Shown: positions 53,815-62,354, counted from the first letter of the stretch. The stretch: DNA of 64,000 bases from JAQBQB01 sp963846925 (GCA_963846925.1 CAWJXW010000009.1:186001-250000), one strand, 5' to 3'. The notes: generated by a model not told the origin, from the sequence alone. Made by a program: numbers and translations.

Positions 53815-53845
53815 GGGCGAATTCGTACGATGGGGCGATTCGAAC

Positions 53846-54571
53846 ATGAAAAAACCGCGCATCGTCATCCTCTCGGCTACCACGGAGTCCCTACGCGGGC
53901 GCTCGCGCGTTCGAGTCAACGAGGCCTACACCAGCGCGCTCACCTCGGCGGGACTGATCCCGGTCGTCCTGCCGCCGGTAGACGCCGCGATCGCGACGGC
54001 GGCGCTCGAGGGCGTCGCGGGACTCGTGCTCACCGGCGGTGAAGACGTCGGCCCCGAGCACTTCGGACAAACTCCACACCCCATGGTGGGAACGCCGCAC
54101 CCGCAACGGGACGAATACGAGCTCGCCCTGACGCGAGCCGCCCGCGAACGACGCATGCCGACGCTCGCCATCTGTCGCGGCGCGCAGGTCGTGAACGTGG
54201 CGCTGGGCGGGACGTTGATCCAGGACATCCCGTCGCTCAAACCGTCGGCCGCCGACCACGATCAATCGAAGCGCCGCACCGAGCGCGTGCACCCCATCGC
54301 GATCGAGCATGGTAGTTCGCTGGCGAGCATCGTCGGCGACACGTCGATCGCCGTGAACTCGTCGCACCACCAGGCGGTGGATGCCGTCGCGCCGACCCTG
54401 CGCGTTTCGGCGACGAGCCCCGACGGCGTGATCGAAGCGCTCGAACCGACTCACGACGATTGGTGGATGATCGCCGTCCAATGGCACCCGGAAGAGCTCA
54501 CCGACACGCCGGAGCCGTGGGATCGTCGGTTGTTCTCGGCATTCGCGGAGGCCGTGAGGTCAGGAGACTGA
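53846..54571 (+). CDS. Class I glutamine amidotransferase-like hydrolase (peptidase C26, PuuD-like)
   Basis: 241 residues. Catalytic Cys in LAICRGAQVVNVALGGTLIQD (about residue 110) and the His-Glu pair in AVQWHPEELTD make a complete triad. Early segment LTGGEDVGPEHFG is typical of gamma-glutamyl-GABA hydrolases, which cleave gamma-glutamyl conjugates in putrescine breakdown. Substrate not certain. ATG 53846; an upstream in-frame extension runs through a repeat array and is unlikely. Confidence 0.85.
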   Translation: MKKPRIVILSATTESLRGRSRVRVNEAYTSALTSAGLIPVVLPPVDAAIATAALEGVAGLVLTGGEDVGPEHFGQTPHPMVGTPHPQRDEYELALTRAARERRMPTLAICRGAQVVNVALGGTLIQDIPSLKPSAADHDQSKRRTERVHPIAIEHGSSLASIVGDTSIAVNSSHHQAVDAVAPTLRVSATSPDGVIEALEPTHDDWWMIAVQWHPEELTDTPEPWDRRLFSAFAEAVRSGD

Positions 54572-54605
54572 GGCGCGCGCCGATGCTCGGTACTTAAGCG
54601 CCCTT

Positions 54606-54645
54606 CCGGTCCACCGGTCCACCGGTCCACCGGTCCACCCGTCTA
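54606..54645. repeat. Octamer array CCGGTCCA overlapping a stop codon
   Basis: Four CCGGTCCA units and a variant CCCGTCTA. The last unit contains the stop codon (TAG on the minus strand, 54645-54643) of the next gene. Confidence 0.95.
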
Positions 54646-55374
54646 CGCCGGGCGCTTCCAGCGAAACTCATCTCTCACCTGGCGCATCAACCGCTCTGGT
54701 GAGTTCACGTTCGGAAAGAACAGCGCGTCGCTCACCGTGTTGAGCGCCGTACGCAGAAGTCCGAAGTGCGCGGCCGCGCTGGCGAAGAGCGTCGTGAGTC
54801 CGTGCTCCTCGGCCAGGCGATGGTCCGCCGCCAGTTGGAAGCCGCGACGCCCCATCGCCTCATAGTAGTCGAGGTCGGGACCGCCGCGCGTCGAGTGGCG
54901 CTGCTCGATGAAGTCGGGGAAGATGCCGCTGAGCCAGAGCGCGTAGTTGCCAAGGTGCGTGCGCACGAGGAAGCTCCGACGCGCGTCGGGATCGTTCAGG
55001 TCCTCGCACAGTTCGACGATCGCGTCGTAGACCTCGTCGTCCGAATCCGAGATGCGAAGCGCCCGCCCTCGCACGCCGAAGTTGAGAACGATCGACGTCA
55101 CGTAATCGGCCATGCCGCGGTCCGACTCGCCAGCCTGCCGCAGCGCCGATCGAATCATCACGTACGCGAATAGCGTCAATGACGCGTGCGCTCCGCGAGG
55201 GTCGCGCCTCAGCGCCGCGGACAGGCGCGGGTCGTCGAGAATCACGTCGATTCCCTCGTCGGCGAGCATCGTCTCCAGCGTCGCGAGGTCCTGGCCGGAC
55301 TCGCTAGCCAGCAGCCGCGCGGCGAGCTGTGCGTCGTCGCGAGTCAGGCGGTACCGCGTGTCGGCGAGAATCAT
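54643..55374 (-). CDS. Conserved protein of unknown function
   Basis: 243 residues, ATG 55374. No signal peptide, no membrane helix. It is mostly helical with patches such as HASLTLFAYVMIRSALRQAG, RSFLVRTHLGNYALWLSGIFPDFIEQRHSTRGGPDLDYYEAMG and LFASAAAHFGLLRTALNTVSDAL. The H-S-T-R-G-G-P and Y-Y-E stretches are distinctive and should be searchable. I do not recognise a family. It stands alone, flanked by octamer arrays on both sides. Confidence 0.65.
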   Translation of the reverse strand: MILADTRYRLTRDDAQLAARLLASESGQDLATLETMLADEGIDVILDDPRLSAALRRDPRGAHASLTLFAYVMIRSALRQAGESDRGMADYVTSIVLNFGVRGRALRISDSDDEVYDAIVELCEDLNDPDARRSFLVRTHLGNYALWLSGIFPDFIEQRHSTRGGPDLDYYEAMGRRGFQLAADHRLAEEHGLTTLFASAAAHFGLLRTALNTVSDALFFPNVNSPERLMRQVRDEFRWKRPA

Positions 55375-55415
55375 CGGGCTCCCTGCTACGTTTTGTTACA
55401 CCGTGCTGGGCGATT

Positions 55416-55486
55416 TGGACGGTGGACCGGTGGACGGGTGGACCGGTGGACCGGTGGACGGGTGGACCGGTGGACCGGTGGACCGG
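55416..55486. repeat. Octamer array TGGACCGG, left member of a facing pair
   Basis: Eight octamers (six TGGACCGG, two TGGACGGG) after a 7-base start unit. It faces the array at 55641-55706 across 154 bases, in opposite orientation. Confidence 0.97.
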
Positions 55487-55640
55487 AACAGCCCGACTGC
55501 CTAACCGTCCAATGAAGCCAGTCCCGTTCCACCCGTTGTCCAAGGACGCACGACAGGAAGCGGTCGTTACCTGCTGAAACGCGCCGGGACCGCCTGGGTA
55601 TTGCTATGGGTAGATTCGTTTAGGCCTTCGTCTTGAGCTC
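55487..55640. other. Spacer between facing octamer arrays, no gene
   Basis: 154 bases enclosed by two facing arrays. The only start codon leads to a 21-codon frame with no ribosome site. I see no gene. If the arrays pair, this would be the loop of a very long hairpin. Confidence 0.5.
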
Positions 55641-55706
55641 CCGGTCCACCGGTCCACCGGTCCACCGGTCCACCGGTCCACCCGTCCACCCGTCCACCGT
55701 CCATCT
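55641..55706. repeat. Octamer array CCGGTCCA, right member of a facing pair
   Basis: Five CCGGTCCA, two CCCGTCCA, then CCGTCCA. It ends six bases before the glycosyltransferase start at 55712, where a ribosome site would normally be. Confidence 0.97.
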
Positions 55707-55711
55707 GTCCT

Positions 55712-56452
55712 GTGCTGTACCTCTGCATTCCCGCGTACAACGAAGCCGAAACGATCGGTGTGCTCCTGTGGCGCATCCGGAAGGTGTTCCAGGATTACCC
55801 GCGCGACTACGAGATCCTCGTCTATGACGACGGTAGCTCGGACTCGACGGGGGAAGTCCTCCGCGGCTACATAGACGTACTCCCGCTCACCATCCTCGGC
55901 GAGTCCGAGCATCTCGGCTACGACCGGGCGCTCGACGCGCTGTGCCGCGCGGCCGCGGCGAGGACCCGGTATCCGCGTCGCGACGGCCTGATCACGATGC
56001 AGGCCGACTTTACCGACCAGCCCGAGCATCTTCCCGAGCTGATCAAGCGCTTCGAGGGGGGCGCCGATCTCGTCGTCGCCGAGCGGACGCTCCCCGAGTC
56101 GACGCCCAGGGCGGTGCGGCGGCTCCGCTGGATCGCGTCGTGGGCCGCACGGCAGGCCGGCGGCGTCGCCGGCGTGAGCGATCCGTTCGGCGCCCTGCGG
56201 CTCTATCGAATCTCGCTCATTCGAGATCTCTTGAAAGACGTCGGTGACGGGCCGTTGGCGAAGGGTCAGGGATGGGCGGCGAATCTGTCGCTCCTGCTCC
56301 GCGCAGCTCCGCGTGCCCGACGCGTGGAAACCGTCGCGCTCGAGCCTCGGTACGACGTTCGAATGCGCGAGACGCGAATCCGCCCGTGGGCCGACGGACT
56401 CGCCCTCCTGCGCGCCGGTCGCGGGCTCCGGGCGGAGCGGCCGACGCCGTGA
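55712..56452 (+). CDS. Glycosyltransferase family 2
   Basis: 246 residues, GTG start. The GT-A fold opening LYLCIPAYNEAETIGVLL, then VYDDGSSDST, then the acidic MQADFTDQPEHL in place of DxD, and a C-terminal QGWAANLSLLLR region. It resembles dolichol-phosphate mannose synthase-type enzymes that move a sugar from a nucleotide donor to a lipid or other acceptor. No membrane helix is seen. Its upstream region is an octamer array without a normal ribosome site. It ends next to the DUF3108 gene. Confidence 0.85.
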   Translation: MLYLCIPAYNEAETIGVLLWRIRKVFQDYPRDYEILVYDDGSSDSTGEVLRGYIDVLPLTILGESEHLGYDRALDALCRAAAARTRYPRRDGLITMQADFTDQPEHLPELIKRFEGGADLVVAERTLPESTPRAVRRLRWIASWAARQAGGVAGVSDPFGALRLYRISLIRDLLKDVGDGPLAKGQGWAANLSLLLRAAPRARRVETVALEPRYDVRMRETRIRPWADGLALLRAGRGLRAERPTP

Positions 56453-57297
56453 TGTTCCCGCGCGTCTCCGGGCTTCGCTCGCTGTTCATCGGCGCCGTGC
56501 TGGCCGTGCTGCCCGCCAGCGCCCAGGACACGACCACGGCCACGCCACCCCTCCCCCGTCCCGCCGAGCCGGCGCGCGTGCCGTTCGGTGTCGGGGAGCG
56601 CCTCGAGTATCAGGTGAAGTACAAGAATATCCCGGTCGGCAGCGGCGAGATGGAGGTTCTGCCGATGGACACCGTGCGCGGCATCGACACTTGGCACACG
56701 GTCTTCCGGCTGCACGGCGGATTCCTCTTCTATCGCGTCAACGACAAGTACGAGACCTGGTTCGACTCGCACACGCTCGCGTCCCTTCGCTACTTGAAGG
56801 ACATCGATGAAGGGTCGTACGAGCCCAAGCATCGCTACGAGATCTTCCCGGACAGGCGCGAGTACGTCCAGGACAACAAGGCGCCCGCGCCGAGCGTCGA
56901 ACATCCTCTCGACGACGGGTCGTTCATCTACTTTCTGCGCACGGTACCGCTCCGCGTCGGGATGGACACGAGCTTCAACGACTACTTCATGGCCGACCGG
57001 AATCCGGTACGGTTCAAGGTGGTGCGCAAGGACACCATCGACGTTCCGGCGGGAAGATTTCCGGCGATCGTCGTGCAGCCGATCTTTCAGTCGAAGTTCT
57101 TCTCGGACGGCGGACACGCCGAGGTCTGGCTTTCCGACGACGACAATCGCATCATGCTGCAGATGAAGTCGAGCGTGCGTTTCGGTTCCCTCAGCCTCTA
57201 CCTCAAATCGTACCGCCCGCCCCCGACGGTGACCTCTCCGGCGCCGGCCGCAAGCAAACCGCCGACCGACACGGCGACCCCGCGGCCGCGCGGTTGA
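56452..57297 (+). CDS. DUF3108 secreted protein
   Basis: 281 residues. Signal peptide SGLRSLFIGAVLAVLPASAQ. The mature part begins FGVGERLEYQVKYKNIPVGSGEMEVLP and continues with WHTVFRLHGGFLFYRVNDKYETWFD and EVWLSDDDNRIMLQMKSSVRFGSL, the DUF3108 pattern of a periplasmic beta-rich protein of unknown role. Starts at ATG 56452 overlapping the previous stop (TGATG), or at GTG 56449. Its stop overlaps the next gene (TTGA). A Pro/Ala tail follows the domain. Confidence 0.85.
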   Translation: MFPRVSGLRSLFIGAVLAVLPASAQDTTTATPPLPRPAEPARVPFGVGERLEYQVKYKNIPVGSGEMEVLPMDTVRGIDTWHTVFRLHGGFLFYRVNDKYETWFDSHTLASLRYLKDIDEGSYEPKHRYEIFPDRREYVQDNKAPAPSVEHPLDDGSFIYFLRTVPLRVGMDTSFNDYFMADRNPVRFKVVRKDTIDVPAGRFPAIVVQPIFQSKFFSDGGHAEVWLSDDDNRIMLQMKSSVRFGSLSLYLKSYRPPPTVTSPAPAASKPPTDTATPRPRG

Positions 57298-58244
57298 CGC
57301 GCGAAGCGGATCTCGCCGCGATCCGCACCGTCCCCGTCGCTCGCCGACCGAACAAGGTCAAGACCGAAGAGTTCGCGCATCCGCCGCGCGACGATCGGTC
57401 GTTCCATGCATTCCTAGCGTCGCTCCCCGATGTGCTCGTCGCGCGCGATTTCGTCGCCGTCGCCGACGCGATCGCCGATGCCGCGCGTCGAAGACGGGGG
57501 GTGGTCGCGATGCTCGGCGGCCACATCGTGAAGACCGGCATCTCGCCGCTGCTCATCGAGCTGATGCGACGCCACGTCATCACGCACCTCGCGATGAACG
57601 GGTCGGCCGCGATCCATGACTACGAGGTGGCGCGGTTCGGCGCGACCTCCGAGGACGTCGCCGCCGGACTGCGCGACGGCACTTTCGGCATGGCCGACGA
57701 GACCGGCCGCGAGATGAACGCCGCTTTCGTCGAGGGAATGCGCGCGCAGCAAGGCATGGGCGAATCGCTCGGCCGCGCCCTCGGCGCGCGATCGGATCTC
57801 GCGCACCCGGAGATGTCGCTCCTTCTCGCCGCCATGGAGTTGGGAATTCCCGCGACGGTCCACGCGGCGTTGGGCGCCGAGATCATTCACCAGCATCCGG
57901 CGGCGAACGGCGCGGCGATCGGCGACACGAGTCACCGCGATTTTCGCCGCCTCGCGGCGTCGCTCACCGACATTCACGACGGCGGCGTCGTGCTCAACCT
58001 GGGCAGCGCGGTGATCATGCCCGAGGTTTTTCTCAAGGCCCTCACCATCGCGCGCAATCTGAACGAAGGCCGCCCGCGCAACTTCGTCTCCGCGGACTTC
58101 GACATGCAGCGCCACTACCGCCCGCGCGTGAACGTCGTGCAACGACCCACGCTCGACAGCGGAAAGGGCTATGAAATCACCGGACACCATGAGATCATGG
58201 TGCCGATGCTGGTGTGGGCCGTGATGGATCGGTTAGAGGCGTAA
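57294..58244 (+). CDS. Deoxyhypusine synthase-like conserved protein
   Basis: 316 residues, TTG start overlapping the upstream stop. Distinctive blocks MLGGHIVKTGISPLLIELM, THLAMNGSAAIHDYEVARFGATSEDV, GAEIIHQHPAANGAAIGD and YEITGHHEIMVPML. The AMNG-x-A-x-IHD-x-E pattern recalls the NAD-binding core of deoxyhypusine synthases and their uncharacterised bacterial relatives. Bacteria lack hypusinated eIF5A, so the substrate must differ (a polyamine-type reaction is one option). Complete and in frame. Exact role unknown. Confidence 0.65.
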   Translation: MTREADLAAIRTVPVARRPNKVKTEEFAHPPRDDRSFHAFLASLPDVLVARDFVAVADAIADAARRRRGVVAMLGGHIVKTGISPLLIELMRRHVITHLAMNGSAAIHDYEVARFGATSEDVAAGLRDGTFGMADETGREMNAAFVEGMRAQQGMGESLGRALGARSDLAHPEMSLLLAAMELGIPATVHAALGAEIIHQHPAANGAAIGDTSHRDFRRLAASLTDIHDGGVVLNLGSAVIMPEVFLKALTIARNLNEGRPRNFVSADFDMQRHYRPRVNVVQRPTLDSGKGYEITGHHEIMVPMLVWAVMDRLEA

Positions 58245-58653
58245 CTCCAAAGAGCGCGGGAGTCGCGGCCATTCTGGGGACTGTCTTGCGCCGGCGAGTA
58301 CGGCTGTTTGCTCGAAATCAGTGTCGGACATCTGAGGTCCGACATCAGACCCGGCGTGACGGGGAGGAACTCCAACGTTGATCGGGCGCCCTCCGGTCAA
58401 CGGACGGTCTGATGTCCGATGTCAGACGTCAGTCCTCAGACTTCGAGCGCAAAGCCGATACATCCAACCGGCGATTCGAACTCCGAGTGGCCGGCCCACC
58501 AGTCTGTGTTCTGAGGACTTGGTCGTTCGATAGCGGCGGAGGTCCCAGCTCAAAGCTCAAAAAGCTCCCGGCTCCAACCTTGAAGCCGCGGCGGTTTTGC
58601 CGTTCTTCAAGGTCGGAGCCGGGAGCTTGAATCTGGAGCTCGGGGCGACCGCT
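58245..58653. repeat. Gene-free gap with nested inverted repeats
   Basis: 409 bases between convergent genes. Strongest is a 23-base arm at 58562-58584 against 58606-58628 (core AAGCTCCCGGCTCC, one mismatch) with a 21-base loop. Others are GTCCGACATCAGACC (58337-58351) against GGTCTGATGTCCGA (58406-58419), and AGTCCTCAGAC (58431-58441) against GTCTGTGTTCTGAGGACT (58503-58520). No gene. Likely serves as a two-way terminator or is a REP-like element. Confidence 0.7.
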
Positions 58654-58875
58654 TTACGGCCGGCCCGACCACCGCTCCCTGAGATTCCTCGCCGTGTTCG
58701 GACTCACGATCCGGATGATGAAATAGACGACGAGCAAGACCAGCCCGATCTTCAAGGCTAGGAAGAGGAGCGAAACGAACAGCCCGACGGCCAGCCCGAA
58801 AATTCCAAAGATGAACTTCAGGGCGATCAGACCGAGCACGGCGAACAGGCCGATCGAAAAAATTGTGCGGAGCAT
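58654..58875 (-). CDS. Small membrane protein with two helices
   Basis: 73 residues, ATG 58875 preceded by GGGAGATC. Two long hydrophobic segments (IFSIGLFAVLGLIALKFIFG and LAVGLFVSLLFLALKIGLVLLVVYFIIRIV), then a polar tail NTARNLRERWSGRP. Almost no charged residues in the middle. Unknown family; phage-shock or stress-type small membrane proteins have a similar shape. Confidence 0.65.
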   Translation of the reverse strand: MLRTIFSIGLFAVLGLIALKFIFGIFGLAVGLFVSLLFLALKIGLVLLVVYFIIRIVSPNTARNLRERWSGRP

Positions 58876-58989
58876 GCGCGGGATCTCCCGAATGAGCGAA
58901 AAAGCAGCCTTCCCTGCACCCTATTCTACGATCCACAGCCTCCAGCTGTTTCAGCCGATCCATCGGTTCGGATCGCGGCTCAATCCGTA

Positions 58990-60063
58990 GTGCCCGCGCC
59001 ATCGTCATCTCATTTCGACACAGCCGTCATCGGCGACGGCATCATCGGGTTGTCGGCCGCGCTCGAGCTCGCGCGCGCCGGCGCCTCGTGCGCGCTGTTC
59101 GGCGCGTCCGAGCCCGGTGCCGGATCCGGAGCGGCCGCGGGTATTCTCGCACCTTCGGTGGGCCAGCGCGACAGTGAGATTCGAGATTTTTACCGCTACA
59201 GCCTGAACCTGTTTCCAGCCTTCCTGGCACCGCTGCGCGAGTTCGACCCCGGGCTCGAGATTCTCGAGGGTCTTCTCGAAATCGTGTCGTCGACGCCAGG
59301 GACGCCCGAACCCGGATCGCACTGGCTCAACGACGCCGAGCTTCGCCAGACCGAACCCGCCATCCTCGCACCCCACGGCGCGCTGCGCCATTCGCGCGAC
59401 GGTGCCGTGGACAGCACGAGGGTGATGACCGCGCTGCGTCACGTCGTCGCGCGGCATCCGCTGATCACGGTCGCAAGCGACGCCGGCGTCGCCAGCATCG
59501 ATGTCGCCAAGTCGCCGGCTACCGTCTTCACCCGCGATGGGGGTTCGTTCCGTGCGAGATCTCTGGTTCTGGCCGCGGGGGCGTGGTCGCCGCAGATCGG
59601 CGGGCTGCCGCGCCGTGTCCCCGTATTCCCGCTCAAGGGCCAGATCATCGCCTTCGACGCGCCGGACCTGATTCACCGCCCCGTCGCCGGCGATCATGTT
59701 TACCTCGTCCCGCGAGGCCGCGAGGTGGTGGCTGGCGCGACGAGCGAGCGCGCGGGCTTCGACACCACCGCGAGCGACCAAGGTGAGCAGACGCTCCAGT
59801 CGGCCGCGGCGGCCATTTGCCCGAGCCTCGGCCACGCACGCGTCACTCGCCGATGGGCGGGCCTGCGCCCGGCCACTGAGGACATGCTGCCCATCCTCGG
59901 CGAAGACCCCGAGTCACCGTCCCTGATCTACGCCTGCGGTCACTCCCGCAACGGAATCCTCCTCGCTCCAGCCACCGCAGTGGCCGTGCGCGCCATCGTG
60001 GAGCAGGCGACGCCCTTGCATCCCGCGATCGGCCGTTTCTCGATGGCCCGGTTCGCCGACTAG
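58990..60063 (+). CDS. FAD-dependent glycine/D-amino acid oxidase (ThiO-like)
   Basis: 357 residues, GTG start. FAD-binding motif VIGDGIIGLSAALELARAG (GxGxxG form) near residue 15, then GSGAAAGILAP. The C-terminal AGLRPATEDMLPILGEDPESPSLIYACGHSRNGILLAPATA is typical of glycine oxidases of the ThiO type, which make dehydroglycine for the thiazole of thiamine. Other D-amino acid oxidases fit too. No thiamine gene is beside it. It is followed by an octamer array. Confidence 0.85.
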   Translation: MPAPSSSHFDTAVIGDGIIGLSAALELARAGASCALFGASEPGAGSGAAAGILAPSVGQRDSEIRDFYRYSLNLFPAFLAPLREFDPGLEILEGLLEIVSSTPGTPEPGSHWLNDAELRQTEPAILAPHGALRHSRDGAVDSTRVMTALRHVVARHPLITVASDAGVASIDVAKSPATVFTRDGGSFRARSLVLAAGAWSPQIGGLPRRVPVFPLKGQIIAFDAPDLIHRPVAGDHVYLVPRGREVVAGATSERAGFDTTASDQGEQTLQSAAAAICPSLGHARVTRRWAGLRPATEDMLPILGEDPESPSLIYACGHSRNGILLAPATAVAVRAIVEQATPLHPAIGRFSMARFAD

Positions 60064-60113
60064 CCGGTGGACCGGTGGACCGGTGGACCGGTGGACCGGT
60101 GGACCGGCGTGGA
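60064..60113. repeat. Octamer array CCGGTGGA
   Basis: Five perfect CCGGTGGA units followed by a decayed unit. It begins at the oxidase stop codon (TAG at 60061-60063) and occupies the first part of the 249-base gap before lipA. Confidence 0.97.
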
Positions 60114-60312
60114 CTAGCGATCAGTCCGTTGTCGGAGCCGATGGGTCGCCCTGTCGCCCGTACCGGCGCGTCGGGTCGCTAACCTTCAACATAGGATTCG
60201 ATAGGTTATTCGATTCTTCCGACCACTTTCCTTCGGCTCTAGATTATTCCCGCCCAACCAGTTCCACGCGCCGCTTCCGACCCAAGGCTCCCAGCTCCAA
60301 CCGTCCGCACCC
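60114..60312. other. Upstream region of the lipA-pdh operon
   Basis: 199 bases. It is less GC-rich (TTCAACATAGGATTCGATAG, TATTCGATTCTTCC). A copy of the AGCTCCaACC motif seen in the 58.6-kb hairpin occurs at about 60286-60300 (CTCCCAGCTCCAACC). A promoter is likely here because the downstream genes are packed, but I cannot fix a -35/-10 pair. Confidence 0.4.
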
Positions 60313-61221
60313 TTGTCCGAACCGCTGTATCAGATCATTGGCCGACACCGCGCCGAGCCCCTCCCTGACCGAAAGCCGGGCTGGTTGAAGGTTCGCGCCC
60401 CCGGCGGGCCGCAGTACCTCCGGCTCAAGCAGCTGATGCGCGAGCTCGACCTCCACACGGTGTGCGAGGAGGCTCATTGCCCGAACGTCGGGGAGTGCTG
60501 GGAGCACGGCACGGCCACGTTCATGATCCTCGGCGACGTCTGCACGAGGAATTGCGCCTACTGCGCCGTGGCGCACGGGCGGCCGCCCAAGTATGACATC
60601 GACGAGCCTGCGCGCGTCGCCGACGCGATCGCGGAGATGCGGCTGCGACACGCCGTCATCACGTCGGTGGATCGAGACGACCTACCCGACTTCGGCGCGT
60701 ACATCTTCGCCGAGACGATCCGGCAGATTAAGAACCGCTTGCCCGACTGTTCGGTCGAAGTGCTGGTGCCAGATTTTCAAGGAAACGAGGACTCGATACG
60801 CGCCGTTCTCGAGGCCGGCCCGGACATCTACAACCACAACACCGAGACGGTGCCGCGTCTCTACAAAAAGTGCCGGCCCGGCGGGCGCTACGATCGCGTG
60901 ATGCAGATCTTCCGCACGTCCAAGCGTCTCGCGCCCGACATCCCCACCAAGACTGGCATGATCCTCGGCATGGGTGAGACGCTCGAAGAAGTCGAGCTCG
61001 TCATGCGCGATCTGCGCGCCGTCGACGTCGACATCCTCACGTTAGGCCAGTACCTCCGACCATCAGACTCGCACATTCCCATCGACCGCTACGTCACGCC
61101 GGACGAGTTCCGGCGTATGCGGGAGGTCGGAATGTCATTGGGATTCAAGCACGTCGAGTCCGGACCGCTCGTTCGATCCAGCTATCACGCCTGGGAGCAG
61201 GTCCAGGCGGCGGGAGTGTGA
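60313..61221 (+). CDS. lipA: Lipoyl synthase
   Basis: 302 residues, TTG start. A radical-SAM enzyme that inserts two sulfurs into octanoyl groups to make lipoate. The SAM cluster motif is CTRNCAYC; the auxiliary cluster is CEEAHCPNVGEC; the family closing RSSYHA is near the C-terminus. It is the first gene of an operon with pdhA, pdhB and pdhC, so the modifying enzyme is made with its target E2. Length is normal. Confidence 0.96.
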   Translation: MSEPLYQIIGRHRAEPLPDRKPGWLKVRAPGGPQYLRLKQLMRELDLHTVCEEAHCPNVGECWEHGTATFMILGDVCTRNCAYCAVAHGRPPKYDIDEPARVADAIAEMRLRHAVITSVDRDDLPDFGAYIFAETIRQIKNRLPDCSVEVLVPDFQGNEDSIRAVLEAGPDIYNHNTETVPRLYKKCRPGGRYDRVMQIFRTSKRLAPDIPTKTGMILGMGETLEEVELVMRDLRAVDVDILTLGQYLRPSDSHIPIDRYVTPDEFRRMREVGMSLGFKHVESGPLVRSSYHAWEQVQAAGV

Positions 61222-61223
61222 AG

Positions 61224-62342
61224 ATGGGTAGCCCAGAAGGTACCAGCACAGCCGTTACCAGCACGGCCGTTACCGACATTGAGTCATCGAAAATGCCAAA
61301 GAAGAAGTCGGCCCCCGAGCCGTCGACCAATGGCAACGAGCCGGCGTCGAGTCCCGAGCTGAATCGCGAGCTCCTGCACTCGATGCTGCTCCAGCGCCGC
61401 TTCGAGGAGCGCACCGCTGAGGCGTACGCGGTCGGCAAGATCGGCGGGTTCTGCCACCTGTATATCGGACAGGAAGCCGTCAGCACCGGCGTGCTCTCGT
61501 CGCTCCGCCCCGACGATTACGTCATCACGACCTATCGCGACCATGGCCAGGCGCTGGCACGAGGGATGGCTCCGCGCACGGTGATGTCCGAGCTGTTCGG
61601 CCGCATCGACGGGTGCGCGCGCGGCAAGGGCGGCTCGATGCACATGTTCGACAAGAGCCTCAACTTCCTCGGCGGGCACGGCATCGTCGGCGCGAACGTG
61701 CCGCTCGCCACGGGCGTGGCGTTCGCGATCAAGTATCGCGGCGGCGATCAGGTGTGCGTCTGCTTCATCGGCGAGTCGGTGGTGAACACCGGTGCCTTTC
61801 ATGAGGCACTGAATATGGCGGGACTGTGGAGGCTGCCCGTCGTCTACATCATCGAGAACAACCGCTACGGCATGGGCACGGCGTTGGAGCGCGCGTCGGC
61901 TATTCACGACATTTATGAGCGCGGAGCTTCGTACAACATGTCGAGGGCCGTCTGTGACGGACAGGACGTGTTCGAGGTACGCGCCGCCGTGCAGAAGGCG
62001 ATCGATCGCGCGCGCACCGAGTCCACGCCGACGCTGCTCGAGGTGCGCACGTATCGCTTCATGGGTCACTCGATGTCCGACGCCGTCAGCGGGACGTACC
62101 GCACGAAGGCCGAGCTCGAGGAGCACATGAAGCGCGACCCGATCGTGCTGCTGCGCACGCACATGATGGAGCACGGCGAGTTGAACGACGACGAGCTCCA
62201 CAAGGTGGACGACGAGATCAAGGCGGTCGTGCAGGACGCCTGGGATTTCGCCGACAAGAGCCCCGAGCCACCGCTCGAAGCGCTGTACGAGGACGTCTAC
62301 GTCGACACGACGAGCGACGCCGCCGCCGCCGACGTCGCCTGA
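61224..62342 (+). CDS. pdhA: Pyruvate dehydrogenase E1 component, alpha subunit
   Basis: 372 residues. Thiamine diphosphate site GNRYGMGT-type segment reads EDNNRYGMGTALERAS-like, and GKGGSMHMFD plus GHGIVGANVPLATG are clear. The heterotetrameric (alpha-beta) E1 decarboxylates pyruvate and passes the acyl group to E2. An unusual 45-residue N-terminal extension rich in Ser/Thr/Pro precedes the core at LLHSMLLQRRFEERT. ATG 61224; a GTG six bases earlier overlaps lipA. Confidence 0.94.
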   Translation: MGSPEGTSTAVTSTAVTDIESSKMPKKKSAPEPSTNGNEPASSPELNRELLHSMLLQRRFEERTAEAYAVGKIGGFCHLYIGQEAVSTGVLSSLRPDDYVITTYRDHGQALARGMAPRTVMSELFGRIDGCARGKGGSMHMFDKSLNFLGGHGIVGANVPLATGVAFAIKYRGGDQVCVCFIGESVVNTGAFHEALNMAGLWRLPVVYIIENNRYGMGTALERASAIHDIYERGASYNMSRAVCDGQDVFEVRAAVQKAIDRARTESTPTLLEVRTYRFMGHSMSDAVSGTYRTKAELEEHMKRDPIVLLRTHMMEHGELNDDELHKVDDEIKAVVQDAWDFADKSPEPPLEALYEDVYVDTTSDAAAADVA

Positions 62343-62354
62343 GCTTCCGACAAC

